A DNA stretch of 64,000 bases from SZUA-309 sp965233675 (GTDB lineage: Bacteria > Pseudomonadota > Gammaproteobacteria > Pseudomonadales > Azotimanducaceae), in contig OZ247498.1 of NCBI GenBank assembly GCA_965233675.1, positions 2,232,001 to 2,296,000 of the forward strand, written 5' to 3'. The number at the start of each line of letters is the position of its first letter. Positions within the stretch are counted from its first letter, which is position 1. Shown here one piece after another: positions 8,413 to 17,925 of this stretch. Made by a program: the position numbers and the translations under genes. Below the pieces are notes generated by a model. It was not told the DNA's origin and searched no databases. It was given only the letters and a program-made list of their open reading frames with translations.

Positions 8413-9794
8413 GAAATGGTCTTCACGGCCACGCAGAACGCGGCCACCGCTTCTCTCAGATCGCGACGCCGCTCGTCCCCTGTACTCTCTGAGAAGCAGA
8501 AGGAAATCCGAAGCTGATCGTAACCCGCTTTCGGATTTCTGATCCGGGCATCCGGGGGGTAGAAGTCATACATGGGGATCACCACCAGGCCGTACTCTGC
8601 CACCATGTCTTCGATGAAGTCGTCGTCCGTACGCACGTTACCGTCGAGAAAGGTAAACACCGAGAAGAATCCGGCCTCCGGTACGGTCCAGTGGAAATGG
8701 TCTTTGTGGGCACCGAGTTCCGCCTCGAATCCATCCAGCAGAATCTGGCGGTTTTCCCGGTAGACGCCGAGTTTGCCCTCGGCCACGGGCCAGAGCGAGG
8801 TGCGTTCGGAAAAGTCCGCCTCGTGCAGCAGGGCCTCAAAGCCACGGATGGCAGCCGGGTTCGGAAAGAGCAGATCTGCACTGGCCTGCACCAGCGCGAG
8901 CTCAGCCAGGGTCGCGGTCTCGCCATCGGCAATCGTCAGCTCGGCTTCCGAATAGAGATAGGCCACCCGCGGCCCGGGAAAGCCGATCTTCGATCCGGTG
9001 AACAGGTGGACGGTCTGGGCTGGATCCAGCGCGAAAAACGGCTTCACCCGCTCGCCAGCTTCCGCAAAATTGATGTAGAGATAAGGTGCGTCTTCGACAA
9101 TGAGCACCCCTTCCCGCCGTGCTATGTCCAGGATCTCCAGCCGACGGGCCGCGGAGAAAGAAAAGCCGGCCGGATTATGACCGTCCGGTACCGTGTAGTA
9201 GAACGGCACCAGATTTCCGGCAGCCCGGGCGGCATGAATCTGTGCTTCGAAAACGGACGGCACCGGGCCTTCATCATCCATTTCCACACTGAAGATACTG
9301 GCATGCTGACAAAGCGTCGCCCGGGCCATGAAACCGGCGTAGGTGGGCGCATCGGTGATGTAGGCAATGGGGCTGCCGGCATGTTCGAACAGTGAGCAGA
9401 TCAGACTGATCCCGCCGGTGGCACCCACGGTCGGAATCAGACAGTCCGGGCGCATGATCAGGCCCCAGTCATGGCCGTATACGCGGGCGAACGTTTCCCG
9501 GGCACTCAATGGGCCAAGCGTATCTCCATAGGAAAAGGCTTCGCGCAGATGTTCAGGCAGTGCCTGGGGATCGTTCTGTCCTTCCAGCTCGGTCAGGTGT
9601 TCGAGGTAGGCGGCCTCATGGGCGATGAATCCGCGCGGGTCCGTCACTTCCGGATGCGGATACCCGGCACCCAGGTGATGGATTTTGAGCCCTTTGTCCT
9701 GGGCGACCTTACGCAGCCTGGGCAGGGAAGCAGACATCTTCCGGGTTACGGATACAGGTTGCCGGACAACGCCCGGCGCATTCAGATTAGTCAC
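8400..9794 (-). CDS. PLP-dependent aminotransferase, class I/II
   Basis: The protein belongs to fold-type I aminotransferases and should transfer an amino group between an amino acid and a 2-oxo acid with pyridoxal phosphate. Landmarks are GAGYPHPEV near the N-terminus, PTVGATGGISLI (cofactor phosphate cup), YYTVPDGHNPAGFSFS (substrate/cofactor region) and FTGSKIGFPGPRVAY, whose Lys is the probable PLP-binding residue. The open frame extends to 10229 over rsgA, but that part is a shadow. I chose GTG 9794, giving 464 residues; ATG at about 9737 (MSASLPRLRK) is an alternative. The substrate cannot be assigned. Confidence 0.8.
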   Translation of the reverse strand: MTNLNAPGVVRQPVSVTRKMSASLPRLRKVAQDKGLKIHHLGAGYPHPEVTDPRGFIAHEAAYLEHLTELEGQNDPQALPEHLREAFSYGDTLGPLSARETFARVYGHDWGLIMRPDCLIPTVGATGGISLICSLFEHAGSPIAYITDAPTYAGFMARATLCQHASIFSVEMDDEGPVPSVFEAQIHAARAAGNLVPFYYTVPDGHNPAGFSFSAARRLEILDIARREGVLIVEDAPYLYINFAEAGERVKPFFALDPAQTVHLFTGSKIGFPGPRVAYLYSEAELTIADGETATLAELALVQASADLLFPNPAAIRGFEALLHEADFSERTSLWPVAEGKLGVYRENRQILLDGFEAELGAHKDHFHWTVPEAGFFSVFTFLDGNVRTDDDFIEDMVAEYGLVVIPMYDFYPPDARIRNPKAGYDQLRISFCFSESTGDERRRDLREAVAAFCVAVKTISGLV

Positions 9795-9846
9795 TGCTGA
9801 TTCTCTTGTGCTGGCTGGACTCTGATTAGTCTTTGTTAACAGCCTA

Positions 9847-10917
9847 TCAGTCCCGCTTCTTCTGGGCGCTTGCCTGATGCTGCCGGACCATTTTGTCGAA
9901 CTGCCGCGTCCGCGCGTGGCGCTCGGCGACCGTTTCGGTGTTATACATCTCTTCGCGGCGGAGCTTACGATAACTGTCGAGCCTGCGCTCATCCAGTTCT
10001 CCGGAAGCGATCGCCTCCCGTACGGCACAACCGGGCTCGGTCTCATGCGCGCAGTCGTTGAAGCGGCACTGTTCCGCCAGCGACTCCACGTCTTCGAAGG
10101 CGGACTGGATCCCGGACTCCGCATCTGTGATGCCCAGTTCCCGCATCCCCGGGCTGTCGAGCAGCAGACCACCCGCCTCGAGGAGGTGCAGTGATCGGTG
10201 GGTGGTGGTGTGACGACCCTTTCCGTCATCTTCCCGGATGCGCCCGGTAGCCTGCACTTCGGCGCCGGACAGACTGTTGATCAGCGTGGACTTGCCCACT
10301 CCGGAAGAGCCGAGCAGGGTAATAGTCTGCCCGCGCACGCACCAGCCGCGGAGCGCATCCACATCCGATTCGGACAGCGCATTCACCACCTCGATGATCA
10401 GATCCCGACTCAGGCGTCGGGTCTGCTCGCGATAGTCGTCGGCATTGTCGGTCTGATCCGCCTTGGTCAGCACCACCACCGGTTGCACGCCTGCGTCCAT
10501 GGCCAGAGTCAGGTAACGTTCCATTCTGGCCAGGTTGAACTCTTCATTGCAGGAGCTGACGAGAAACATCACGTCCACATTGGCGGCGATAAGCTGAACG
10601 TCGCCCGGCTTGTTCACGCTCATCCGCTTGAGAAGGCTCTTGCGCTCAAGCAGCCGTTCGATGGCGCCACTCTCCGAGTTGAACAGAACCCAGTCACCGA
10701 CCGTGGGGCGATCCTCCGGCGAACCCTGAAACCACTTACCACCCAGCGGCACATCCAGCTCCCGAACGTCCGCATCGTCTTCGAAACGCAAGCGCAGGCC
10801 GGATCTCTGTACTTCGAAGACCCGCGCCGGCCGCAGTGTTTCCATTTCCTCCAGCGTGAGCTGCTGCTGAAAAACAGGCGTCCAGCCGAGGTCGGCCAGG
10901 CTTGTCGGATCACTCAT
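9847..10917 (-). CDS. rsgA: Small ribosomal subunit biogenesis GTPase RsgA
   Basis: RsgA is a circularly permuted GTPase that checks late maturation of the 30S subunit. The protein has an N-terminal OB fold (about 40-105), then the permuted G motifs: G4 TKAD, G1 GSSGVGKST, and G3 DSPG. It ends in a zinc-binding region (C-x-H spacing around CRFNDCAHETEPGC) and a basic tail QHQASAQKKRD. The ATG at 10917 is used (356 residues); an earlier ATG at 10935 is possible. The sequence resembles the longer YjeQ-like branch more than the E. coli-type protein. Confidence 0.92.
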   Translation of the reverse strand: MSDPTSLADLGWTPVFQQQLTLEEMETLRPARVFEVQRSGLRLRFEDDADVRELDVPLGGKWFQGSPEDRPTVGDWVLFNSESGAIERLLERKSLLKRMSVNKPGDVQLIAANVDVMFLVSSCNEEFNLARMERYLTLAMDAGVQPVVVLTKADQTDNADDYREQTRRLSRDLIIEVVNALSESDVDALRGWCVRGQTITLLGSSGVGKSTLINSLSGAEVQATGRIREDDGKGRHTTTHRSLHLLEAGGLLLDSPGMRELGITDAESGIQSAFEDVESLAEQCRFNDCAHETEPGCAVREAIASGELDERRLDSYRKLRREEMYNTETVAERHARTRQFDKMVRQHQASAQKKRD

Positions 10918-10940
10918 GCGATACTGCTCGCGCAACTACT

Positions 10941-10970
10941 TATGTGACTATTCATGTGACTATTCATGTA
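10941..10970. repeat. 12-bp tandem repeat (C/T)ATGTGACTATT
   Basis: Two units (10941-10952, 10953-10964) differ only in the first base, and a third begins CATGTA. They bridge the start of rsgA and the stop codon of the metalloprotease gene. Confidence 0.8.
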
Positions 10971-11724
10971 AAAGCAGCGGCAGGTAGGCATCCAGCTCTT
11001 CCCGTCGCGATTCCCAGTCCGGCATGTGAACGCGCATCAGCGCATAGAACCGGTGGCTGTGGTCATGGTGAACCAGATGGCAGAGCTCGTGCAGCACCAC
11101 ATAGTCGATCAGCCTTTCCGGCACTTTGGCGAGGTGCGTGTTCAGTACGATTTTGCCCGAAGCCGAACAGCTGCCCCACTGACTGCGCATGAAGCGCACG
11201 CGCCACTCACCGCACCAGCTTTCCAGCCAGGGCAAATCCTGCAGACGGTGCAGGCTCTCCGAGAAAAGCCTCTCTGCCTCTCTCCTGTACCAGCGATCGA
11301 TGGCCTTTTTCACCAGGCGGGGATCTGTGTCCGGCAGGCGTACGGTGATGGCGCCGACGATACCGCGCACATCCTGAAACAGACGCTGCTGAGACTCCCG
11401 TTCCTTCCTGGTGATCCGCCGCGGCCCGTTCTGCACCGACAGTTCATAGGCTTCACCGAGAAACTGCAGCAGTTCGCCGTCTCGGTAACTGGGCGGACTG
11501 ACACAGCGCGCGTCTTCCTGAACCGAGGCCAGCCGGTGTCGCAGCCAGCGACCATGTTCCGCCACCACGGAAGCCAGATCATCGAAGGTGACCTCCATCG
11601 GCGTTTCCAGGATAACGAGCCCTGCCGGATCGAAGGCCAATCCGATGCGCGTTTTGCGCCGGCTGCTGCGGCGAACCTCCACCTCAATGGAGTCGATGGT
11701 CAGTCGCTCGCTCAGAAATCCCAA
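10960..11724 (-). CDS. YgjP/WLM-like M48-type metallopeptidase
   Basis: This 254-residue protein matches the DUF45/YgjP family of zinc-dependent proteases. The active-site block VVLHELCHLVHHDHSHRFY supplies HExxH, with a further His and Tyr downstream. The preceding WGSCSASGKIVLNTHLAKVP is the other conserved stretch of the family. No signal peptide or membrane segment is seen, so it is probably cytoplasmic. It overlaps the end of the acetyltransferase gene by 13 bases and is likely cotranscribed with it. Its substrate is unknown; homologues sit near restriction or stress genes, but no such genes occur here. Confidence 0.88.
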   Translation of the reverse strand: MGFLSERLTIDSIEVEVRRSSRRKTRIGLAFDPAGLVILETPMEVTFDDLASVVAEHGRWLRHRLASVQEDARCVSPPSYRDGELLQFLGEAYELSVQNGPRRITRKERESQQRLFQDVRGIVGAITVRLPDTDPRLVKKAIDRWYRREAERLFSESLHRLQDLPWLESWCGEWRVRFMRSQWGSCSASGKIVLNTHLAKVPERLIDYVVLHELCHLVHHDHSHRFYALMRVHMPDWESRREELDAYLPLLLHE

Positions 11725-12932
11725 GAGGTGGTCACCCTGGGCAGACAGAAGGCGGCATCCAGCTGCCGGACCAGATCGTCAGGCGCATCGAAATCAGGCG
11801 CCACCAGTTGTTCCGTGGCATTCGCGATACCGAAAAACAGGCGGCTGAACGTGTTGATGCTGGCGGTCAGAGCAGGCAATCCGATTCGGGTGCCTGGCTG
11901 AGCGTCCGACCGCTCACCAATGCGCACCACATACTCACCCCCCGTACCCTGCCAGCCATCCCCATCCAGAAAGTTCGAGACAGGATCATCGAGCAGCAGA
12001 TTGAACTCGAAGGCCGGGCCGCGCCAGCTGAAGCCCGCCAGACAGGCCGCCACGTCGAGGAGCCGGATCTGCCACCAGGCAGCACTCCGATGTACGTTCT
12101 CGAACGTGGACCGATGCGTGTTGCGCCGATTCCGGAAAGGCTGCTTGAGCAGCGATTGCAGCTGAACATGGGCAGGCTCGGGCATCGCGAAGCTGGACAC
12201 CTGATCACCAAGCGATTTGATCAGTGCCAGCAACTCCATCAGCTCGTCTATGCTGCGGTAAGCCATGAAGCTGATCTCATACGGACCATGCTCGTCCTTG
12301 GCTTCCGCCCAGAAGAAATGCGTCAACCGCTTGTCTTCGTAGTAACCGAGCCCGAAGCCGTTATCGTGCCAGCCGAGTTCACCTTTCATGATGATGGGCG
12401 GATCGAGCACAACGGCGCCATGATGCTTCATGCGCCCGACCAGAGCGCCGTGAATGTCTGCCCAGCTGTCATTGGTAAGCCGGGCCGGTACTCGGAACGG
12501 CACATCCACAGTCAGGGTGGTCGGGTCAAACCGGATCGTATGCTCATAGGCGCCGGTACCGAACCCGACCTGATCATAAAATCCCTGATCAAACATGCCG
12601 AGGGCAGCCACCTCGGCGCCTTCCCCGGCGGCAGTAGCCAGCTGCTGCGCCGTCATCACCCGGGCGAAACCCTGCTTGCGGGCGATCCGGCTGGTGGTAA
12701 CTGCCGTCACCGCGCAGAGTTTCAGCGGCTTTTCCAGATGCTGCATGGTGCCCGGCACGGTGTGCACCTGACATTCCGGCGTCCCGTCGAGGCAACCGAC
12801 AATGCAGCGGCCGGTGCCGAGAAAGTCTTTGACGAAGCCGGCCTGGGTTTCGTTCTCGACCCAGCCGCATTCATACCAGATGCGCTCGACCGCTCGAATG
12901 TCTTCCTTGAGATCGATCGGTCGAATATCCAT
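11712..12932 (-). CDS. Eis-like GNAT N-acetyltransferase
   Basis: The 406-residue product has the size and layout of Eis-type acetyltransferases: an N-terminal GNAT domain (about 1-150), a second GNAT-like domain (about 150-290) and a C-terminal SCP2-like domain (about 300-406). The acetyl-CoA pyrophosphate loop is RIARKQGFARVM, and the conserved LGMFDQGFYDQVGFG follows. Eis enzymes acetylate amines, including aminoglycosides and protein lysines, but natural substrates differ widely. I chose ATG 12932 (MDIRPIDLKED) because the frame above it would run into the preceding MaoC gene, which stops at 12952. Confidence 0.82.
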   Translation of the reverse strand: MDIRPIDLKEDIRAVERIWYECGWVENETQAGFVKDFLGTGRCIVGCLDGTPECQVHTVPGTMQHLEKPLKLCAVTAVTTSRIARKQGFARVMTAQQLATAAGEGAEVAALGMFDQGFYDQVGFGTGAYEHTIRFDPTTLTVDVPFRVPARLTNDSWADIHGALVGRMKHHGAVVLDPPIIMKGELGWHDNGFGLGYYEDKRLTHFFWAEAKDEHGPYEISFMAYRSIDELMELLALIKSLGDQVSSFAMPEPAHVQLQSLLKQPFRNRRNTHRSTFENVHRSAAWWQIRLLDVAACLAGFSWRGPAFEFNLLLDDPVSNFLDGDGWQGTGGEYVVRIGERSDAQPGTRIGLPALTASINTFSRLFFGIANATEQLVAPDFDAPDDLVRQLDAAFCLPRVTTSWDF

Positions 12933-12951
12933 CAGGTGTGCAGCCTCATCA

Positions 12952-13422
12952 TCAGAAAACCAGTCGGGCAAGACTTTCGGCGACCACGCAGGGCTTTTCG
13001 GAACCCTGCACCTCAACGACCACTTCGTTCATGGTTTCGATCATAGAGCCTTTGATCTCCACCCGCTTCAGTGTGCTGGTGGTACGGATCTTCGCCCCAA
13101 CCGGAACCGGCGACGGGAAACGGATCTTGTCGAAGCCGTAATTGATGGTCAGCTTCTGCCCCGGCAGTTGCGGCAGACTCTCTGCATTTTCCGGCTTCGG
13201 CAGGAAGCTCATGATCGACAGCGTCAGTTGGCCATGCGCGATCGGTCCACCGAACGGCCCGGCTTTGGCGCGCTCAGGATCGATGTGAATCCACTGGTGA
13301 TCCATGGTCACATCGGCGAAATCGTTCACCCGATCCTGTGTGATTTCGAACCACTCCGAGGGCGTGTTGCTCTCGCCGATACGTGCGCTGAGTGTCTCGT
13401 AGGCGTTTTCGATGTCTGACAT
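12952..13422 (-). CDS. MaoC/NodN-like (R)-enoyl-CoA hydratase family protein
   Basis: This 156-residue hot-dog protein carries the hydratase signature FADVTMDHQWIHID, supplying the Asp and His expected to add water to a trans-2-enoyl-CoA, followed by GPFGGPIAHGQLTLS. It resembles the NodN/MaoC single-domain branch. ATG 13422 is preceded by GGAAG. It is the first gene of a minus-strand group with the Eis-like and YgjP-like genes. A related protein lies at 17926-18399; this one keeps the IAHG turn that the other lacks. Confidence 0.85.
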   Translation of the reverse strand: MSDIENAYETLSARIGESNTPSEWFEITQDRVNDFADVTMDHQWIHIDPERAKAGPFGGPIAHGQLTLSIMSFLPKPENAESLPQLPGQKLTINYGFDKIRFPSPVPVGAKIRTTSTLKRVEIKGSMIETMNEVVVEVQGSEKPCVVAESLARLVF

Positions 13423-13527
13423 GATCTTCCGGATCCCCAAAATTCTAAAGCGACATTATGCACAACGCTCCGGGAGGCGGCACCACCCGGCAGGCGTGGG
13501 TATTCGGCTGGCTGTGCCAGGGCCAGT

Positions 13528-13575
13528 CAGTTCCAAGGACAGGCAGTTCCAAGGACAGGCAGTTCCAGGGACAGA
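13528..13575. repeat. 16-bp tandem repeat CAGTTCCAAGGACAGG
   Basis: Three units in direct succession (13528-13543, 13544-13559, 13560-13575); the first two are identical and the third has two changes. They sit just after the NUDIX gene stop on the minus strand. Confidence 0.93.
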
Positions 13576-13580
13576 GCGTT

Positions 13581-14369
13581 CTAAGGCGCAGGCACAACAG
13601 GCCGGAATACGGCAAATTCCTGCAACCCATGCAGCCAGTCGATCAGGGCTTTGTGCGAATTCTGCTCGGCCAGCAGTTCGAGCTGCATTCTGGTCACCCG
13701 CATCAGGTCGAATTCACCGGCTTCGTTTCGGGCAATGGCATCGAGGGGTGATATCCAGATGCTGTCCACCGTTTCCTTCTCATCATGCACGCCCGATTGC
13801 CCCGGGGGCGCTTCGGCAAGGAAAAAGCGGGTATCGAATCGGCGCGGACGACCCTCCGGCGTGACGAATCGATTGACGAAGTGAATGTGGTCCACGGCGA
13901 GCTTGAGATTTTCCCGCTCGCAGATTTCAAGCAGGCTGAGGGTGCCATCGTGGAGAGGGTCCCGATAGCTGTGAAATCGCGCCTTATTATCTTCATCGTA
14001 GGCAAGCAACTCACCTTCGGCGGTGTAAGCAAGCAGCAGGCCTGCCTCCTCGAAGCTCTCCCTGATTCCCGCCACCCAGTAGCCGCGCCATTCTGTGCCC
14101 AGGGCCGCCTGCTGAGGCGCTTGAAAGTCGGAGGGACCACGGCGATGGGCGTCGTACTTATGCAGATGATCATCCCCGTCGACCTTGCCGCCCGGAAAGA
14201 CGTACATTCCCCCGGCAAAAGCGGCACCGCGCGTTCGGCGAAGCATGAAGATCTGGAAACCACAGGGCGCGGCAGGCGCTTCCCGGGCGATGATGACGGT
14301 GGCTGCCGGTTTAATCGGCTGCACAGCAGCGGAAGGCGCAGCCATCCTGTCGGATCCCGAATTCGTCAT
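13581..14369 (-). CDS. NUDIX hydrolase, NUDT19/CoA-type
   Basis: NUDIX proteins cleave nucleoside diphosphates linked to another moiety. This 262-residue protein has FPGGKVDGDDH, then, after an insertion, the catalytic GIRESFEEAGLLL helix (RExxEExG). The long spacer between the GG-K and RESFEEAG parts, and the total length, resemble the NUDT7/8/19 group that acts on CoA esters. ATG 14369 overlaps the stop of the DUF1684 gene by four bases (ATGA), so translation is probably coupled. Confidence 0.83.
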   Translation of the reverse strand: MTNSGSDRMAAPSAAVQPIKPAATVIIAREAPAAPCGFQIFMLRRTRGAAFAGGMYVFPGGKVDGDDHLHKYDAHRRGPSDFQAPQQAALGTEWRGYWVAGIRESFEEAGLLLAYTAEGELLAYDEDNKARFHSYRDPLHDGTLSLLEICERENLKLAVDHIHFVNRFVTPEGRPRRFDTRFFLAEAPPGQSGVHDEKETVDSIWISPLDAIARNEAGEFDLMRVTRMQLELLAEQNSHKALIDWLHGLQEFAVFRPVVPAP

Positions 14370-15067
14370 AGCACAGGCTTACTTGCTGAGTCCGGATAGC
14401 GCTTCTCTCCGGCCCGGATCGGTACGGTCAGCCGATTCTCCGGCGGCGGAATCGGGCAGGCGTACGACGGATCATAGGCGCAGAGCGGGTTCATGGCCCG
14501 GTTGAAATCGAGCACGGGCGTGCCGGGCAGCGGCAGCGCAAGCTCGATGTAGCGTCCACCGGCGTAGGTTTCCCGGCCATTGGTCGAATCACGGAATGGC
14601 ACCAGCAGCAGGTTGGTTGCCCTACCCGGTTCTGCCCGGCGAAATGCTTTGAGATGCACGGGGTGTCCATCAAGCGTGACGCGCAGCGTGCCGTAGTGGG
14701 CATAGCGCAGCGTCCGGTGATCGAAGGTCGGCATGGCGAACACGCTGCGGTCGGCAGCCCGTTCGAACAGCGCCGTCAGGGCGAGCTCCGGTGCCGGCTC
14801 GAAGTAGTCGAGCCCCTGAAACTCCGCCCGATCCGCTGCGGATAAAGGCGAGAGGATCCGATCCCGGAACCGGAAGTCCACGTTGTCCCGGAAACGCAGC
14901 AACCGGTTGAGATAATCCGGTTCGTGGCCCGGTCCGCTCGCAACCGCCGAACCATCAGGCCGGGCCGGCGTCTGCCCGTCAACCAGCGACGATGCCAGCA
15001 GCAGGGCGATGACCATCGCTGTCTGCACACAGCGCGCGTCGGGCCAGCGTCTAGAGCGACCAGCCAT
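14366..15067 (-). CDS. DUF1684 domain protein, probably exported
   Basis: The C-terminal part, with MNPLCAYDPSYACPIPPPEN and LPLPGTPVLDFNRA, matches the DUF1684 family, whose biochemical role is unknown. A hydrophobic stretch AMVIALLLASSLVDG near the N-terminus suggests a signal peptide after a short Arg-containing segment. I used ATG 15067 (233 residues), which overlaps the end of the VOC gene; ATG 15016 would start directly at the hydrophobic segment. It forms a coupled run with the VOC and NUDIX genes. Confidence 0.75.
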   Translation of the reverse strand: MAGRSRRWPDARCVQTAMVIALLLASSLVDGQTPARPDGSAVASGPGHEPDYLNRLLRFRDNVDFRFRDRILSPLSAADRAEFQGLDYFEPAPELALTALFERAADRSVFAMPTFDHRTLRYAHYGTLRVTLDGHPVHLKAFRRAEPGRATNLLLVPFRDSTNGRETYAGGRYIELALPLPGTPVLDFNRAMNPLCAYDPSYACPIPPPENRLTVPIRAGEKRYPDSASKPVL

Positions 15068-15704
15068 CTGTGCCTGGTGCCTTGTTGAGCCGGACCTCGC
15101 CTCGATCGGTGTCGATGATGGCCGTGATCTCTTCGCTCGCTGCCGCCTCCGCCACCATCCGCATGCCCAGCCCGGAGTAGACCGCATTCAGTCCATCCGC
15201 GTCCGGCGTGCGGATTTCCAGCGCCCGATACCGGCCCGCTACCGGATTCGTCGTGGCCGGGTGAGGCGTTTCCAGCCAGTCGATAAAAAACGGCACCAGT
15301 CCGGGGAAACGATGACCGCCCAGGAACAGCAGTTCCCATTGCAGGAGATCCCCATCCGGGGTACGCCGTCGGCTGGCCACCGGACCTCGTGCGGTGATCT
15401 CCATACCGGCGGCCCGCTCGGCTACTGCCGCGAGTCCGGACGCAGCCGCCGCCCAGGTGATCAGACCACAGCTTTCGAGCCCGGCGATGCGCTCGCCGAA
15501 CGTGCCGGCCAGATCCTGATTCGGATCCGGTGCGATGATCTCGAGATAGTGGCGCTCCCCCAGCGAAAGCAGCGCGTTCTGCGTACCAACCCCCGGATGC
15601 ACGCCGCCGGGTGCCGGCACCACGCCGAACAGCCGTTCTGCCTCTGCCATTCCCGCTTCCAGAGTCGGCGCGCCCCACATCAGATGGTCCAGCTCGATCG
15701 CCAT
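15051..15704 (-). CDS. VOC-superfamily (glyoxalase-3-like) protein
   Basis: The 217-residue product begins MAIELDHLMWGAP, with the His of the first beta-alpha-beta unit, and continues GGVHPGVGTQNALLSLGERHYLEII, which contains the second motif and a Glu. This matches the Glyoxalase_3 group of vicinal-oxygen-chelate proteins, which bind a metal in a paired fold. Reactions in this superfamily range from isomerases to dioxygenases, so the function is not assignable. The start is ATG 15704; the open frame beyond it crosses the 12-bp repeats of the opposite gene. Confidence 0.78.
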   Translation of the reverse strand: MAIELDHLMWGAPTLEAGMAEAERLFGVVPAPGGVHPGVGTQNALLSLGERHYLEIIAPDPNQDLAGTFGERIAGLESCGLITWAAAASGLAAVAERAAGMEITARGPVASRRRTPDGDLLQWELLFLGGHRFPGLVPFFIDWLETPHPATTNPVAGRYRALEIRTPDADGLNAVYSGLGMRMVAEAAASEEITAIIDTDRGEVRLNKAPGTDGWSL

Positions 15705-15771
15705 GCCTGCCCCTGTTACTTCGACGATCACAATGTATATTGGCCCCAGACCAAGGGGAAGCGGGGACACA

Positions 15772-16125
15772 GTGTCGAGCAGAGACAATGCGCCGGACAA
15801 TGCGCCGGACAATGCGCCGGACAACGCGCCGGACAACGCGCCGGACGATGGAAACGGCGAAGACCGGCAACGGCAGATCAATAACCAGGCTTACTGGCGC
15901 GCCAACCTGAAACTGGGCGGGGTACTGCTGTGCATCTGGTTTCTGGTGTCATTCGGCTTCGGCATTCTGCTGGTGGAGCCGCTCAATCAGATTCCCTTCT
16001 TTGGTTTCAAGCTTGGTTTCTGGTGGGCTCAGCAGGGCGCGATCTATGTGTTCATCGTGCTGATCTTCGTCTACGCCTGGGCGATGAAGCGCATTGACCG
16101 CAAATACGACGTCCACGACGACTAG
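15772..16125 (+). CDS. DUF4212 small subunit of a sodium:solute symporter
   Basis: DUF4212 proteins are small two-helix membrane partners encoded directly before SSS-family symporters. This one has the conserved YWRANLKLGGVLLCIWFLVS helix start, the loop ILLVEPLNQIPFFGFKLGFW and a second helix ending YAWAMKRIDRKYDV. GTG 15772 is used, with GGGGAC just upstream; ATG 15733 is also in frame. The N-terminus contains five copies of N-A-P-D encoded by a 12-bp repeat, which is extra to the family. It precedes the large subunit by 12 bases. Confidence 0.85.
   Translation: MSSRDNAPDNAPDNAPDNAPDNAPDDGNGEDRQRQINNQAYWRANLKLGGVLLCIWFLVSFGFGILLVEPLNQIPFFGFKLGFWWAQQGAIYVFIVLIFVYAWAMKRIDRKYDVHDD
15787..15846 (+). 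repeat. Coding 12-bp tandem repeat (NAPD x5)
   Basis: Five units of AA(T/C)GCGCCGGAC run without interruption and encode Asn-Ala-Pro-Asp five times at the N-terminus of the DUF4212 protein. Confidence 0.95.
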
Positions 16126-16137
16126 GAACCCGCACGC

Positions 16138-17907
16138 ATGGACGTAAAACTGCTCACCTACCTCTTCGTCGGACTCTCGTTCGGGCTCTACATCGGTATC
16201 GCCATCTGGTCCCGGGCAGCCTCCACAAAGGAGTTCTATGTGGCCGGCGGCCACGTGCATCCGATCGCCAACGGCATGGCCACCGCTGCAGACTGGATGA
16301 GCGCGGCCTCATTCATCTCCATGGCCGGGATCATTGCCTTCATGGGCTACGACGGCACGGTCTACCTGATGGGCTGGACGGGCGGTTATGTGGTTCTCGC
16401 ACTGCTGCTCGCACCCTATCTGCGCAAGTTCGGGGAGTTCACCGTGCCCGACTTCATCGGCAGCCGCTACTATGGCAACACTGCCCGGGTGGTCGCCGTG
16501 ATCTGCCTGATTGTCGTTTCGTTCACCTATGTTGCCGGTCAGATGCGTGGCGTCGGTATCGTTTTCTCCCAGTTTCTGGACGTGGACATCACCGCAGGCG
16601 TGATCATCGGCATGGCGGTCGTTTTCATGTACGCCGTACTGGGTGGCATGAAAGGGATCACCTATACACAGGTGGCCCAGTACTGCGTGCTGATGTTCGC
16701 CTATCTGGTGCCGGCCATCTTTATTTCCATGCTGATCACCGGCGTGCCGGTGCCCCAGTTCGGTCTTGGCGCCAACGCGGTGGGGGAATCGATCCCCGTA
16801 CTGCAGAAGCTGGATAACACGCTGGTGGAACTGGGCTTCGGCCCTTATACGGAAGGCGCCAAAAGCACCATCGACGTGTTTGCCATCACCATGGCGCTCA
16901 TGATCGGCACCGCCGGTCTGCCCCACGTGATCGTGCGCTTCTTTACCGTGCCCAAGGTATCCGATGCCCGCAAGTCAGCCGGCTACGCGCTGCTGTTCAT
17001 TGCCCTGCTCTACACCACTGCGCCGGCGGTGGGCGCCTTCGCACGGCTCAACTTTATCGACACCGTCCACGACCATGCCTATTCGGAAACGGCCTCCTGG
17101 TTCCGGAGTTGGGAGAACATCGGCCTGATCGGCTGGCTGGACAAAAATGGCGATGGCGAAATCCAGTACGGGCCCGGCGCCCCCTTCACAGGGGCGCCCG
17201 CGTTCAAAGAAGAACGTGGGCCTCAGGGCGAACGGCTGGTGGCCAACACCCCAACCGACACCACCAACGAGGTCTACGTGGATCGGGACATCATGGTGCT
17301 GGCCAATCCGGAGATCGCCGCCCTGCCCGCCTGGGTGATCGCCCTAGTTGCCGCCGGTGGACTCGCGGCTGCGCTGTCCACCGCCGCGGGCCTGCTGCTC
17401 GTGATTTCCACCTCCGTTTCTCATGACCTGATCAAGAAGACCCTGGCCCGTGGGATCAGCGACCGGCTGGAACTGCTCTATGCCCGCGTCGCGGCGGCGC
17501 TGGCCATCGTGGTGGCCGGTTATCTCGGCATCAATCCGCCGGGCTTCGTGGCCCAGGTGGTCGCATTCGCCTTCGGTCTCGCCGCCGCATCTCTGTTCCC
17601 GGCCATCCTCATGGGTATTTTCTCCCTGAAGATGAACCGGGAAGGCGCCGTGGCGGGGATGCTGGCCGGGCTCATATTCACCTTTGCCTACATCGTCTTC
17701 TTCAAGTTCGTCGCACCCGAGTCGAATAACGCGGCGCACTGATGGTTCGGGATTTCACCGGAAGGTATCGGTGCCCTCGGCGCGCTGCTCAACTTCGTGA
17801 CCGCGGCCGCGGTGGCCCGGTTCACCGCCCCCGTACCCGACGAGGTGCAGGCCCTCGTGCATCGGATCCGGGTTCCGCGTGGTGTCGATACACCGCATAC
17901 TCACTGA
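16138..17907 (+). pseudogene. Sodium:solute symporter, interrupted by in-frame TGA
   Basis: The gene encodes an SSS-family transporter of the type paired with DUF4212 proteins (acetate/monocarboxylate-like), with about thirteen membrane segments and family stretches such as GGHVHPIANGMATAADWMSA and GGLAAALSTAAGLLLVISTS. The first frame ends at TGA 17740-17742 after 534 residues. The same frame continues directly as WFGISPEGIGALGALLNFV and then ARFTAPVP..VHRIRVPRG, the expected C-terminal membrane segment and tail, to TGA 17905-17907. Intact length would be about 589. A Trp codon TGG to TGA is the simplest change. It may be a real nonsense mutation, a base-call error, or a read-through site. 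The 534-residue product alone could still fold partly. Confidence 0.82.
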
Positions 17908-17925
17908 CCATTCGAGGAGCAGCGC

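Noticed and set aside
9795..10229. N-terminal extension of the aminotransferase frame
   Set aside because: Overlaps rsgA on the same strand in another frame and has no aminotransferase-like sequence.
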